From: Rhexocercosporidium sp. MPI-PUGE-AT-0058
Lineage: Eukaryota; Ascomycota; Leotiomycetes; Helotiales
DNA: 64,000 nucleotides
Assembly (NCBI GenBank): GCA_020746875.1
Contig: JAGTJL010000021.1
Coordinates: 806,001 to 870,000 of the forward strand
Reading direction: 5' to 3'
A model generated the notes under the pieces. It was not told where the DNA came from. It saw only the letters and a program-made list of their open reading frames with translations, and made no database searches. Positions within the stretch are counted from its first letter, which is position 1; every line of letters starts with the position of its first letter. Positions 45,261-56,459 of the stretch are shown here, in pieces. Position numbers and translations under genes: made by a program.

Positions 45261-46520
45261 TTATACCTTCTTCCATACCTTCGTCTTTCGCTTGAATACC
45301 CCCTGTTTGTTTAGAGCTTTGTACAGCGCCCAAGCTAAGGTCAGATGAATATCCTCTGAACCCACCCAAGGCCGGCGGCTGAGCGGTACCAGGTAGACGG
45401 CAGCATCGTTGACAAATGAGCTTTCATCTCGGACCTTTTTCTTGCGTGAGAAACGCATCTTTTTCTTGAGAGAGTTGAAATCATCGTCTTGAAGCACGAA
45501 TTCCCAGAGAACCATCCGAACCTGTCCGTACGTTTGATCATTGAAAATCTGCCCACCCATCTCTTCATCCTTGAGTATACCAAGTCTCTTGTAGACCTTT
45601 GTTCCTAATCTGGGCCTTGAACGTATCATCTTGGACAGATCCCACTTTCGCCATGGTCGGCCGAGACACAGACTGTTCATTTCTTTCTTGGCGGTGATAT
45701 TTCGTACCTCATCGTCCGTGCCAAGGATACCCATTGGCAACTGCAGGGACTCCATTCGACCTGCTGCACTTTGGTGTAGATCTATCAGTAGCAACAATTT
45801 CTCTGCTAATTCTGGGTTCGCTTTCTCGCTAGCTCGCTGTATGGTGATTATCACTCCAACTTTCGTCGTAGTGTTTACTGGACCAGCGAGAGTGTAATTG
45901 TAGGAGTGTTTCACCTCGGAATTTCGGAGGTCTGCTTTGAGATCCATGCCAAAATGGTCCATGGCTGTGATTCTGATGCTGTTCAGTTTCAATGGCTCTT
46001 GATGATAAACGTAGTCGGGGTGTCTCTTAAGGTCAGGATCGCGTAGAAGCGACTCTTCCCAATCCTGCCGATTGTTAGTTTAATTGAAATAAAGGGAGAG
46101 ACAGCCCAAGCGACAGCCAAGCGAGTTTACCTCGAATTTTCCCCAATGCTTGAGGTCCTCTTCCACCATATTTCCTATCAATGTGACTGGTACCCGGGTG
46201 TTATATTTAGAGAAGAGGTGCATGTAGGTCAAGGGCTCTGGCAACTGGGACGGGTCGTCTTCCTCTACTTCTTCTTCCTCTTCTGAATCTATCTGCATGG
46301 TTTCTGGACTGGCGTCTCGACTTGATTCTTGGCTGGAGTCTTCCATTCCTGGGCTTGTTGACCAGGTGCCTGGATCGGGGTCCCTCACTTTGAAGTCTAT
46401 CTGCATGTCGTCTGCACTGGGACCTCCATCGAGCTGATCGGCTGGTACGTTCCGCTTTCCAGGATCCGAAGGGGCGTTTCCGGATGAGGACGATCCAGAG
46501 GCTTGGTACGCGTGGGGCAT
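45261..46520 (-). CDS. Conserved-looking protein with acidic disordered N-terminus, unknown
   Basis: Two exons (46520-46131 and 46064-45261; 66-nt intron) give 397 residues. Residues 1-95 are disordered with a Glu run (SEEEEEVEEDDPS). The rest is folded and basic, with LTYMHLFSKYNTRVPV, ITAMDHFGMDLKADLRN, a lysine/arginine-rich KKKMRFSRKKKVRDESS and an aromatic C-terminus (EDIHLTLAWALYKALNK). I do not recognise the domain; a nuclear protein is plausible from the basic stretch. The stop lies 38 bp from the stop of the convergent Nudix gene, so their 3' ends probably overlap in RNA. Confidence 0.75.
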
Positions 46521-46805
46521 GTCTCCTATAAGCCTCGAGTGGCTATGATGATATTAAAAATGTGTGATTTTTGATGACGATGGTGTCAATGCTGATGATC
46601 GTTATAGCGATGTTAATTGATTGAATGGAAGAATCAAACGGGCGATCCACACGGTCCTTAGCCACTTTCATTCCCAAAGATACACGTATGGCAGGTGGAA
46701 GTTGAGCTCTTGCTACAGAAGACTTGAACTTGAACTGAAAACCTTAACACCCTCTCCCGCACCTGCCATTTCCACCCGCCCCCAAACCCAAAAACCCCAG
46801 GCTCG

Positions 46806-47360
46806 TCATATCATGCGCTCAAAGCAAACAGAACTCTCCTCACCAACATACGCCCCAAAATTGTGAATTAGCGTATAACCCTCCCTCGTATAAAACCTCA
46901 TAGCATCAGGTTGAAGAATCCCCGTCTCAAGCACAAGTTTTTTCCATCCTCTCTTCCGAGCACGTTCCTCAAGCGCCTCGAGAAGGGCGGTAGCTACACC
47001 GAAGCTCCTCCCACGTTTTCCTGGGAGAACATACATACGCTTTACTTCGGCATCTCCTGGATAATTTGAATTGCTGGGGTGGGCACGCAATGCTACGCAT
47101 CCGACGGGTTGATTGTCCATGTAGGCTACGATGAAGGTTGCGATGTTGGCGAAAGTGGGGGCGAGTCCGGGCTCTGAGTCTTCGGTTCCGTATCGTTGGG
47201 CTAGTTCTTGTCGTTGCGCTTCTCGGAGGAGTATACCGTGTGGATGGTTCCAGTCCAGGTCGACGATAGTGAGGGACATGGATGAGAGAGATTGGACTGG
47301 ATTGGATAGATTGGTGTGGGTTGTTGAGGAAAGCCTTTCAGTTGTGCAGAACTTAAACAT
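46806..47360 (-). CDS. GNAT-family N-acetyltransferase
   Basis: Up to 184 residues, no intron. Motif A of the GNAT fold reads VKRMYVLPGKRGRSFGVATALLEAL when joined: the acetyl-CoA pyrophosphate loop is RGRSFGVA. It is preceded by FIVAYMDNQPVGCVALRAH and followed by WKKLVLETGILQPDAMRFY and REGYTLI (motif B region). The family transfers acetyl from acetyl-CoA to an amine; the substrate cannot be told from sequence. The ATG at 47360 gives a Ser/Thr-rich leader. The ATG at 47279 (MSLTIVDLDW) starts exactly at the fold and is the likelier start. Confidence 0.85.
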   Translation of the reverse strand: MFKFCTTERLSSTTHTNLSNPVQSLSSMSLTIVDLDWNHPHGILLREAQRQELAQRYGTEDSEPGLAPTFANIATFIVAYMDNQPVGCVALRAHPSNSNYPGDAEVKRMYVLPGKRGRSFGVATALLEALEERARKRGWKKLVLETGILQPDAMRFYTREGYTLIHNFGAYVGEESSVCFERMI

Positions 47361-48094
47361 CACCGCTAAATGCTAGCTTATACAAGATCTACTTCGTCAA
47401 AGTGGGCATTACGGAAGGAATATCACAGTCTACACTTGGGTAGAATACTAATCCAGACACTGGAATTCGAGCATGAGCTAGGATGATTAATTGGTTCTTA
47501 ACGCCCTCAACGGTGGAAAGTCCTCAAGAGTCTCTGTTCTCAGTCTCAGGCGCTTGGTGAAGGGTTACTCGGTGAGCCGAAGGGGCTTGAGATAAGTTCG
47601 GACTCGGTGTGGACAAACAGATCGTGAGGCGAGAATAGGCGAGAAGGCGAGCGAGAAAGGATAGCAGGAAAGGGGTGATCATTTGATCATGGCTTCAAAC
47701 CTAAATAGGTTGAAAAGAAATCCCAAGTCTCAACACATCTATGAGAGCGACTACATAAACACTTGATATCTTTAATCATATTTGTTTTTTAGTTTCTACG
47801 AAGCTTATTCGGTATATTTTGGACTTTTGATGTTCTCGCACGTGATGTTCCCGTGGTTCGCTTTTCTGCCTTTCGCCTTTCCCCTCCGCCTCACTGCCTC
47901 CACCAAAACTCGCCTTTCCTAAGCCGCCTTACACCAAGCCACGATGTCTCGAGCAAGCACAAATAACAGCTGGATCCCCCAGCTGGATTCAGGTCCTCAT
48001 CTTCATCCACGCTTTTCGGCAAAAGCTGGCACCTCATTCCAGCCGCAGACTTGGGCAACCCAAAGCGATCACGTGTGCCGCGAACATCCTTACC
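47361..48094. other. Divergent region between GNAT and transcription factor genes
   Basis: Shared upstream sequence. An ATG frame at 47944-48144 overlaps the transcription-factor start in another frame and may act as an upstream ORF; it shows no motif of its own. Confidence 0.4.
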
Positions 48095-50801
48095 ATGGAT
48101 CACAGCGACGACCAAACGATGGGTATGCTCCTTTTCGTATATGAATTCACATCGCTAATATTAATATCAGATGCTATAGGACTGATTTATCCTTCTGGAG
48201 AATTACAGAATCCCGGTGCTGAATTGACAACAGGTAACGTGATCTTCAAACATTCTCAGCCACAATCCCGGCAGTGCTCGTCATTCACTAACAAACTAGC
48301 AGAAACTTATCACGATCTATCTGTATGTGGATTCAAAAGCATCTCCGTATCACTTGATCCACCAATGTCATTTCGGGAGAGACATCGCTTCCTCGATGGA
48401 GTCTACGACTCTTACCTAGATCCAGAGCACATCTCAGCCAAAGACCTCGTCTATATCGCACGACAAGCCGGTTTATGCATGGAAGAAGTCCATGCGTGGT
48501 TTGAGGACGAGTCCCACCGACGCGCAAAACTTCTAGACAAATTGAGAGGCCATCTTACCAACGAGCCACGACCATGTTCCCCTGAGAGCCTGAGTAGCTA
48601 CGCACCAAGCCAGATGACCATTTCTGCCACAAGAGGAAGCAGCGACTCATTTCAAATAGGTCTAAACTACTACTCACAAACTCAAAGCATCTTCTCAGGG
48701 CCGTCCTCACCAGGGACGGTTTCTGGAGACTACCTTCAAGTGCCATCAAGGGTACGTCGCGGACGACCACCAGGAACAGAATCGTCCTCTCCCCCGCATC
48801 CCAAGCGCCAGAAAGTTGGTTGTCACTATCCCTGTGTGGACTGCAGCAAAGCTTTTCCTGCCAACCGCTGGTCAGAACATGTCAAGCGAGTCCACTTCCC
48901 GGATTACATTGTATGTAACGAAGCTCACCACTCTTCCACATCATCTCTCCTAGAAAAGTGCCTTCAGGTCAATGTCTCAAAATCTTCAAGTTCACAAAAG
49001 CATTGAAACTCAATACTAACTTCTTTTGAAGTGGGAGTGTCCTAAGCCGCTGTGTGAATGGAAGCCATTCTATCGAACTGACAACTTCACCACCCATCTT
49101 CTACGCGAGCATCGCTGCAATGAACTCGAGGTATCTCAACTTAAAGCCTCATGCAAGTTCGAAGTGATCGGCTTCTATCACAAGATATGCGGCATTTGCA
49201 GTATCGACTTGAAGAGCCGTGATGAGAGCATCGAACATATTCGAGAACATCTCAGGGAAATTTCACGCCGAAAAGTGCCCCCTAAGGACTTGGGTCTTTC
49301 TGAGTGGAAGGAACAATGTCCCTCGACCCACAACCTCCAGCGCGGTGTTCATTATCAAATCGAGAAGGGAGAATTGCCAATAGAAATTGATGAGAATGTA
49401 TCGAACGGCAGGGATGGCCCAGATGGTGAAGGAAGTGATGGGAATGATGGACACGATCAACACGGCTCAAACCCTGATTGGTACAATCCTTACCAAAATG
49501 ATGACAACGAGTCTTCTGGCGGTGCCGGTAGCGCCTACCACCCGAACCTCTACTTCTTCGACAACACATACAGAACACATGCCAACCTAGTAGATCCAAC
49601 AATCCTAAAGGACGGTCCTCAGATCTACAACATGAACTACTCATACAGCGGGAATCCACCACCATCTCCGTACCCCTCGACATATCCTTGCCCACAACCT
49701 CGCAGACTTTCGATTCAATCCGATACTTTTGATTGCGACGAGATTAAAGAAAGAGGACGCTGTACATATCCCGAATGTGGAAAGATTTTCAAAGATCTGA
49801 AGGCACATCTGTTAACGCATCAGAACGAACGCCCGGAGAAATGCCCAATCCCGACCTGCGATTACCATATCAAAGGGTTTGCACGGAAATACGACAAGAA
49901 TCGACATACCTTGACTCACTACAAAGGGGTAATGGTCTGTGGTTTCTGTCCAGGCTCTGGAACTGCAGCCGAGAAGTCCTTCAACCGCGCCGACGTCTTC
50001 AAGCGGCATTTGACTTCAGTGCATGGTGTTGAGCAGACCCCTCCGAATAGTCGTAAGAAATCAACAGTGACTCAGGGATCCACTAACCCAAAGAAGCTTT
50101 CTGGGTATGCACCAGATGCGACTGGCAAGTGCTCAACTTGTTCGGGCACCTTCAGCAATGCGCAGGATTTTTACGAGCATCTGGATGATTGTGTGCTGCG
50201 GATTGTCCAACAGGAGGAACCGTCCGAGGCTATCAATGCAGCGAGACTTGCGGAAGTCGAACAAGATCAAGCTGTTCAGGAAACACTTCGTAGTCATGCT
50301 TTGGCAATAACGACGACAGATGTCTTCAGCGCTGATGAGGACGAGGATGAAGACGATGAAGAAGACAACGATTTTACATTTCATACACGCTCTCGCAAAA
50401 AGCCAAAGTCCTCAACCAATCCAGTCGATCAGGTCCAAAAGTCTCGAGGGCTCACCCACTCCAAGGGTGGCGTTACACTCAATGCCAAAGGACGAAAACC
50501 TCGCAAAGACTATCCATCATCATGGGGAAGTGGTAACTCGCAAATAAAAATGAAGAAACGTGTACCGGCTTTCGTTGATGGCCCGCGCAAGCTGTGGAGA
50601 GACAATATGATGCTAGACACCGACTACGAGGTGAGGATGAAGTTCGACGAAGAAAAGACGTATGTCACCGATTTGGATGTACAGACACTGCGGCGTGCGG
50701 AGGCGTTTCATGAGTCCTCTGACGAGGACAAGGGGCCTTGGATTGCGGATGAGTTGACGGACGTTGGATTGGATGGGTTGATGGCTGCCGGACAGGAGTG
50801 A
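48095..50801 (+). CDS. Homeodomain-like / C2H2 zinc-finger transcription factor
   Basis: Four exons (48095-48122, 48171-48233, 48303-48910, 49032-50801) give 822 residues. A homeodomain-like unit near residues 55-110 contains FLDGVYDSYLDPEHIS, then LVYIARQAGLCMEEVHAWF and EDESHRRAKLL, where the usual WFxNxR is altered. C2H2-type fingers follow: CVDCSKAFPANRWSEHVKR, CPKPLCEWKPFYRTDNFTTH, CGICSIDLKSRDESIEHIRE, then CTYPECGKIFKDLKAHLLTH, CPIPTCDYHIKGFARKYDKN and CGFCPG...FKRHLTSVH. An acidic run (SADEDEDEDDEEDND) and basic tails suggest a nuclear regulator. Homeodomain/C2H2 combinations are known in fungi. Start at 48095 is required for phase with exon 2. Intron 2 is 69 nt, a multiple of three without a stop. 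Confidence 0.85.
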
Positions 50802-51961
50802 GTCGGTACTTGAGCATGTCGATTTTTCCTAAAAGAAAAGAAAATGCTTATATCCAGACAACATTTGCCACTATTCTTCATTCTTGATGCTCTTCCCTGT
50901 CCAAATCGAACATCAGACACCACCGCGGAATCAAATAGTAAATGTTACGCTAATAAACTATCTCCCCCATCCCTTCATATTCTAAGGACTTATACTTACT
51001 CCCACAAAAGTTAGAACTAAAAAGAAGTGGAAAACACTCACATCCCGGTTCTACGATCATACGCCGATCAAACAGAAGACTGATGTGGCCCAGAAAATCG
51101 AGAAATAGTCGTGATCATTTAAAGTCGAGGAACTCAGCTTACCCACGTGAAGACACTAGGCGAGCTCCTAACCAGCTCACAGAAATATAAATAGCTATCT
51201 ATTTATCAACACGTTTTACTCAAGGACCCAGATGAGCAAGTCTATTATATGCAGGCGCAAATCTCTCATGTCTTTCGTCTCGAAGTACTCTTCAAACCAT
51301 TCACTCGAATCCGTAGCATGAGGATATCGCGATAGCGGGGTAGTAGCGAGGTAATGTTTGCCGATGCAGAATAGATCAAGTTAAAGTAACCTCATGATAA
51401 TTAGAAATATTGATAAAGCGCTTTAATATATCGTGTATGCATTAATTACTTGACGTAGATACAGATACAGACTACACGTAGAATAATTAGACATATTTTC
51501 CATTACTCCATGTGGAAATCGTCATATCGTCACTCAGCTCAAAATGATGGGTGAGCGCAGTGGGATATGACAGAAATTTGATATTTGAGGGAAATGCAAT
51601 ATAGTCAGTCTATTACGAAACCGATTCTGCAGATTTGACGAGCAGATGATGTGATGTGGAAGTCAGGAGCAACAGAATTTACGACTCTGGACCACACTGT
51701 CAAGCTTTCGAAGTTGTGCTCCAAGTAATGTATCTGGTATCGATGTACTGTACAGCTTACAATATGCATCGGAAATCAAGATCTCTTTCCCTGTCCATAG
51801 AAATTTCCGCGTAGCCCAGAGCACAGGGGTATAAAATCGCCATTTGACCATGTACCTCACAAGTCTGCTCTCCATACTTCCCCATTCCCCATACCACCCA
51901 ATCCCATGTAGCAGTGTCCCTTCTAAGTTTCAATAGAACAAGCGCTTATTCGATCACCCAC
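50802..51961. other. Convergent intergenic region, no gene seen
   Basis: About 1.2 kb of AT-rich sequence between the transcription factor and cupin 3' ends. Short frames only, none with motif support. Confidence 0.45.
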
Positions 51962-52347
51962 TCATTCTCCAATAACAGAAGTACATCCCTCCTTCCCAAT
52001 CCACACCTCATGCTTCCGTCCCGCTGCGATATCAACCCTCTCACCCGCCCCAAAGCTCTTCTTCACAGGCTCCTTATCATCCGGGAACAGCACAACCATC
52101 TCTCCCTTGAGTACAAGATGTGTGGTTAGGTTCTCATGGGAGTGGGGGCTGTAGTAGGTATTGCTGCAGTAAAATAGAGTTAGCCAATCTTCGTAATACG
52201 AGTAAAAGAGAAAAGAGTCTGTCTGGAATTGACGTGAGAGGGGAAATTGAAGTGGGCAACTTACGGATAATCAGTCCATGTAATGACCTGTGGAAACCCC
52301 CACGAATGAACTTCTTGTTCGGACTCGCGTTGGGATTTTTCTACCAT
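51962..52347 (-). CDS. Small single-domain cupin protein
   Basis: Two exons (52347-52265 and 52163-51962, intron 52164-52264) give 94 residues. The cupin first motif reads YYSPHSHENLTTHLVLKGEM (HxH plus a third His), and the second reads AGERVDIAAGRKHEVWIG, supplying the fourth metal ligand His. The N-terminus QEVHSWGFPQVITWTDYP is a typical short cap. Such minimal cupins bind a divalent metal; activity (dioxygenase, isomerase or other) cannot be assigned. The intron interrupts just before the metal motif, so neither exon is conspicuous alone. Splice sites (GTAAGT, CTGCAG) and phase are clean. Confidence 0.85.
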
Positions 52348-55300
52348 TTTCTGCGATTTAGTCGTGTATTGAGAATTGAGGTGAAAGAGATTCAATAAAG
52401 TCGTGATGTCAGTATTGAACTGCTTACATAAACACGTCTAGCTTCCGCTTGGTTCATTTCTCATGAATGGTTTCTTCGAACAACAGTATTCTTTCACTTG
52501 GAAACGATTGTCCAATTTATTCCCATCTCTGCAAACTTCTCTCGAATTCAATTGACAAGAACAGAAAGTAAAAAGGGTCGGGAAATTCGCTTCGTTATCC
52601 CCACTGAGCATCATCTTTTGAACATCATACGCAGTCCGGAAACAATGTCTGGAGGGCATAAGCCTCTGTACCGAAATTGACATTGGTAAAAGATGTACAA
52701 GTAAAAAGTAAAACTTGAAGGAACAACTTCTTTGTCGTGACACCAGAGAGTTCTTCCTCTTACCTACTTCCGAACCTGCTTCCTTCCGCCCCCATCCCTT
52801 TTCTCATCTTTCACAAAGCCCACACAAACCAAACCAAGAACAAGAGCCTTTTTCGCATGGTTGTACCTCCATGATTGTATCTCCAACACTCCCAAAACCC
52901 GGTATCCTATATCCATTTCCGAGAATGTAGGGAATGTGTCCATCCTCGCGCCGTCAACGCAACGGGCCGTAGCATCTGGGCTCCAGCCGTAATTACTTGC
53001 GGATGCGAACCTCGATGCCAGATCCCGTCGAATTCCTTCCGCTCGTAATAATCTGACATCTAGCGCTTGTCTTCTCCTCTGCCCTTTCCAATTTCGAGGG
53101 TCTTCTCTCCAAATTCACACTGAGTAGGACACTCTGGCTCCAGCTAAAGAGAAAGTTCTTCTCGATGTAGTGAAACAAGGATGACTGCGTGACTACGTCT
53201 TGATTGAATACAGGAAGGGGATTGACGTCGTCGATGCGAGGAGGCTTGCGGAAACAGGACACTGTGAATGGCGATCGAAAAGTAGTCGATTCTTGTCCCT
53301 TCTCGGCTTGAAGCGGGCAATCTATGTGACGGCTGTGACCTCTCGGTCGAAGGCGTGGACGAGATACTGTATCGTCGCCGCTTTTACATGGCCACAGCAC
53401 AGCAAACTATTTTAGTATTGATGGAAAGTTACTGAACTGTACGGGGTGTGATTTCCTATTCGAGGGACCAGAATCTTGACTGAAAGTTAAATTACGAAAT
53501 CCGCTGGCTCGGAAAACGTTCCTTAGAACCGAGAGTTTAAATCAGAACTAAGTGAGGGGCTGATAAGATAGAAGAGGGGGAATAGTTGGGTGAAACCGGA
53601 TTTTCCGAGGGAGCAATGGCTTTTTCCCGGCATCAGGTTCAAGCTCGGACATACTTCCGGGAATGGATCTGAAACTTTAGATGCCAAAGTCAAATCTGGA
53701 TAGCTGGAATTGGTCCGTGAGAAGCAGGGAAACAATCCCGATTTCCGCGCCGTTATGTTCATACTATCCCTCCCCCCTGTTATATGTTAATTTATCTGGT
53801 AGGTTCTGCGTCACAGGTTTAACATTCAACCGGGGGGGAGGATAGTAATTGTTGAGTTATATAAATGGATGCCAATGAGGAGAAAATCTTATCTGATTGA
53901 TAATGATCCTGATCGTCAAATAATTGGACTCGTCTTGAAACACTGCTAAGTACCCAAGAGCATGGCCCGAAAAGCTGTACTCAACGACTGCGAAGAAGAG
54001 CCAGTCCATTTCAGGAGCGGGGCTTGTGATATCATCTTGCAGATCAAGAAAACTAAGTTCGACTACCAGCTGCTTGGCCTCCGTATCTATCATCATGCTA
54101 TAACCACTTGGCTTGCGATGCCTAGATTTCGGATCTTGTTTACCACGAGCCTGAGTTGGGGGCCCCTTCTGGGAAAAGACATCACGAACAACAGAATACG
54201 AACATCATACTTCTGAAAAGTAAAGTCAACTCCGACATCGCAGTATTTTCCGCGAGGAAATTTACGTAAACTCTCGCCAGGCTACAGGTTGTCATACCAA
54301 GATGCAGGACCGAGATGCAGCGACCTGGCATCAAAGCATCAAAGCATCAACAGCGCATTCGGGTGTCACAACATATCCGTCTGGAAGCGTATTCGCAGCA
54401 TACGGACATTTCCCGGTTCCTGTCTTCCGAAAAATTGGATATGTTTCCGTGATCCAGATGATGGTGAAGATTTTTGAGAGCTGCTGTGCTGAATATTAGG
54501 GGTTTGGAAGCAGCAAAAAGCATCACAAATGAATGATTGAAAATTTGAGCAGTTACGCTGACAAGAACAACAACATCAAGAATTTCAGTGAGAGAGAGAA
54601 AGATGTAGTCAAAGAATACCCCTAGTTGTATCAAGTGAGCAGAGCATGGATTGCCTCTATACGCACTAGTTGGCAGTACGCTACAATGGGGTATCAGAGG
54701 GGACACAACATACACGTCTGCAGGAGGAACGGGAAACGACGATATCAAGTCTCAAATGAATCCATATATCAACCGCGACGATCGAGACGACTCTTACCTA
54801 AAAGGGCACGCGACCAGATAATTGACTACCAAGATGTGAATGCCTAGCATACACAACATATGTTGACACAGCAGTACCGTGTGTGTACTAGCCCCAAAAA
54901 ATACTAGCAAACCATCGAACTCCAAACTACCGGATCATGATGAAGGTTCCATGTTGATCAACTCATCCCAGACGACTTGAATAATGTGATTCCGGGTCCA
55001 GTCTCTGGCTCCAGCGATCTGAAGGAGGGGTCATCAAGTTGAAGCGCAGCAATTGTTCCATTTTTAGATACCGGAGCAAAAGGTCAGCTCCTGATCACTC
55101 CTGGGATATCTCCTGATAGATTGAATTCACAGATGTAACTTTGGGCGCAACTGCTGCTGAAGAAAACGCTACCTGCAACTCCAGGCACAGCATGGAACTC
55201 TGATAAATGTAATGCGGAAACCGGGAACAGGGTACGAAGTACAAGTCTCGGAATGCAGTGCCATCACATCTTGCAGAATGGCAGTGGTCTATTCAATGAA

Positions 55301-55675
55301 CGAGGATCTTGTTGGTCCCAGATTTGCACACAGCAAAGAGCTCCGTTGACGAGAACTAGCCCAGCTTTTTTGCTTTCTGAGATTATAAGCTTTGAAGAAA
55401 GGGCTTTCGCTTGAAAAACAAGACCCTACGCATCATGGCATCTGACTTTGTGCCACGCTAATATATCCTTAGCCTTTGTACACCAAATTGACAAAAACAC
55501 GTATGGTGATCCATGGGGAAAAGAAGCAAAATATGAAACGTGCAGTCTTTCACCACCGCAAGGCCGGTCTACACTCTTACTCACTCGAGTTTGGATGCAT
55601 CGCAATCGTAAATAATCTGGCCTGAATGAAAATTATTTACAATCTGCATTTCAATGACCATATAGCTTGAATTAA
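52348..55675. other. Gene-poor region, first part
   Basis: No gene is supported. Several open frames of 60-135 codons occur on both strands, but they begin at non-ATG codons, overlap each other, or lack motifs and splice context. A CT/CA-rich stretch at about 52770-52870 looks like a leader or promoter without an identifiable gene. Confidence 0.4.
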
Positions 55676-55881
55676 AGTTGCTGGAATCCGATTTTTCGTT
55701 GAGGCAGAGCAGGATGAACGAGGAGAAAATGCAGGTACTACTTTATGCCTGTAAGATCTGCCCGAGATACCTGACCACCTGCATTTTCCACAACTTTGTG
55801 ACCGGGTCAGTGGAAGTCCACAGATGCACTGTGCAACATCACATGAACGAGCTGTACCCTCGGCTGGGTCCTCAAGTCTAG
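55676..55881 (+). pseudogene. RPB9: Fragment resembling RNA polymerase II subunit RPB9
   Basis: In one frame the sequence reads MQVLLYACKICP, CIFHNFVTGSV and a later LYPRLGPQV before TAG 55879-55881. In the frame just upstream it reads GIRFFVEAEQDERGEN. Together these follow the order of the N-terminal half of fungal RPB9 (RFCxEC...ED.EN, LLFACRTC, CVFRNELNNTV), where the first Cys pair appears lost (RFF, EA) and a frame change separates the two parts. The C-terminal zinc ribbon of RPB9 is not seen. This is a pattern-level resemblance I judge better than chance, not a secure identification. Confidence 0.35.
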
Positions 55882-56278
55882 ATCAATCTACGGTACCGAC
55901 AGTACGGATTCGATTTTCAGTGGCCGCTATTCGTTGAACGGAACTCGATGTGTTGGGATGCAGTGTGCCGTATTATGAAGGGCACCAGATAAGGAATTAG
56001 GCGTATTCCCGAGACACTTTCCGATCGGGAGATTGCCGGAGTCGCATCGTAAAATGGTGATATATGATCGTAGAACTTCAGTTTGAAGGTGATAGATATT
56101 GGCCTTTTTTTTGGCTGGATACGAGGAAAAGTCTACATTGAGGCTAAGTGGTGCTAAAGAGTGTTCAACTCGGAGTAGCATTCCGGAAGGCTGATCCAGG
56201 TGACAGCTTACGTAGACAAGGACACTTATGTTTGGTCAGTGAAGTTACACAGAAAAGAGTGCGCGGGAAAAGAAAACA

Positions 56279-56456
56279 TTAGCGACGCAGAACTGCTGAA
56301 CACCAAGGATTTACGATGCAACCAGGTGCAGGAGGGCTGACACAAGCGGGACCATTGTTGCACAAGATCTCGATGACACAGCAGGGGTTCGCGCACTGAT
56401 CTGTTCCAGCCCTGTGGTTCGGCAGACAGATGCATTTCCTTTGTGGAGATCCTGAC
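56279..56456 (-). other. Cys-rich open exon, possible small secreted protein
   Basis: After a CAG acceptor at 56457-56459 an open frame of 58 residues runs to TAA 56279-56281, with nine Cys in about 45 residues: KCICLPNHRAGTDQC, ANPCCVIEILC, NNGPACVSPPAPGC, IVNPWCSAVLRR. Spacing of this kind is common in small secreted fungal proteins. No upstream exon with a signal peptide was found, so it may be a decayed gene or chance. Confidence 0.3.
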
Positions 56457-56459
56457 CTG

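Noticed and set aside
47944..48144. Possible alternative N-terminus for the transcription factor (MSRASTNN...)
   Set aside because: This ATG frame is out of phase with exon 2 at the GTATGC donor. The overlapping ATG at 48095 joins correctly.
52993..53400. 135-codon minus-strand frame
   Set aside because: No ATG start and no recognisable domain; the opposite strand also carries a frame.
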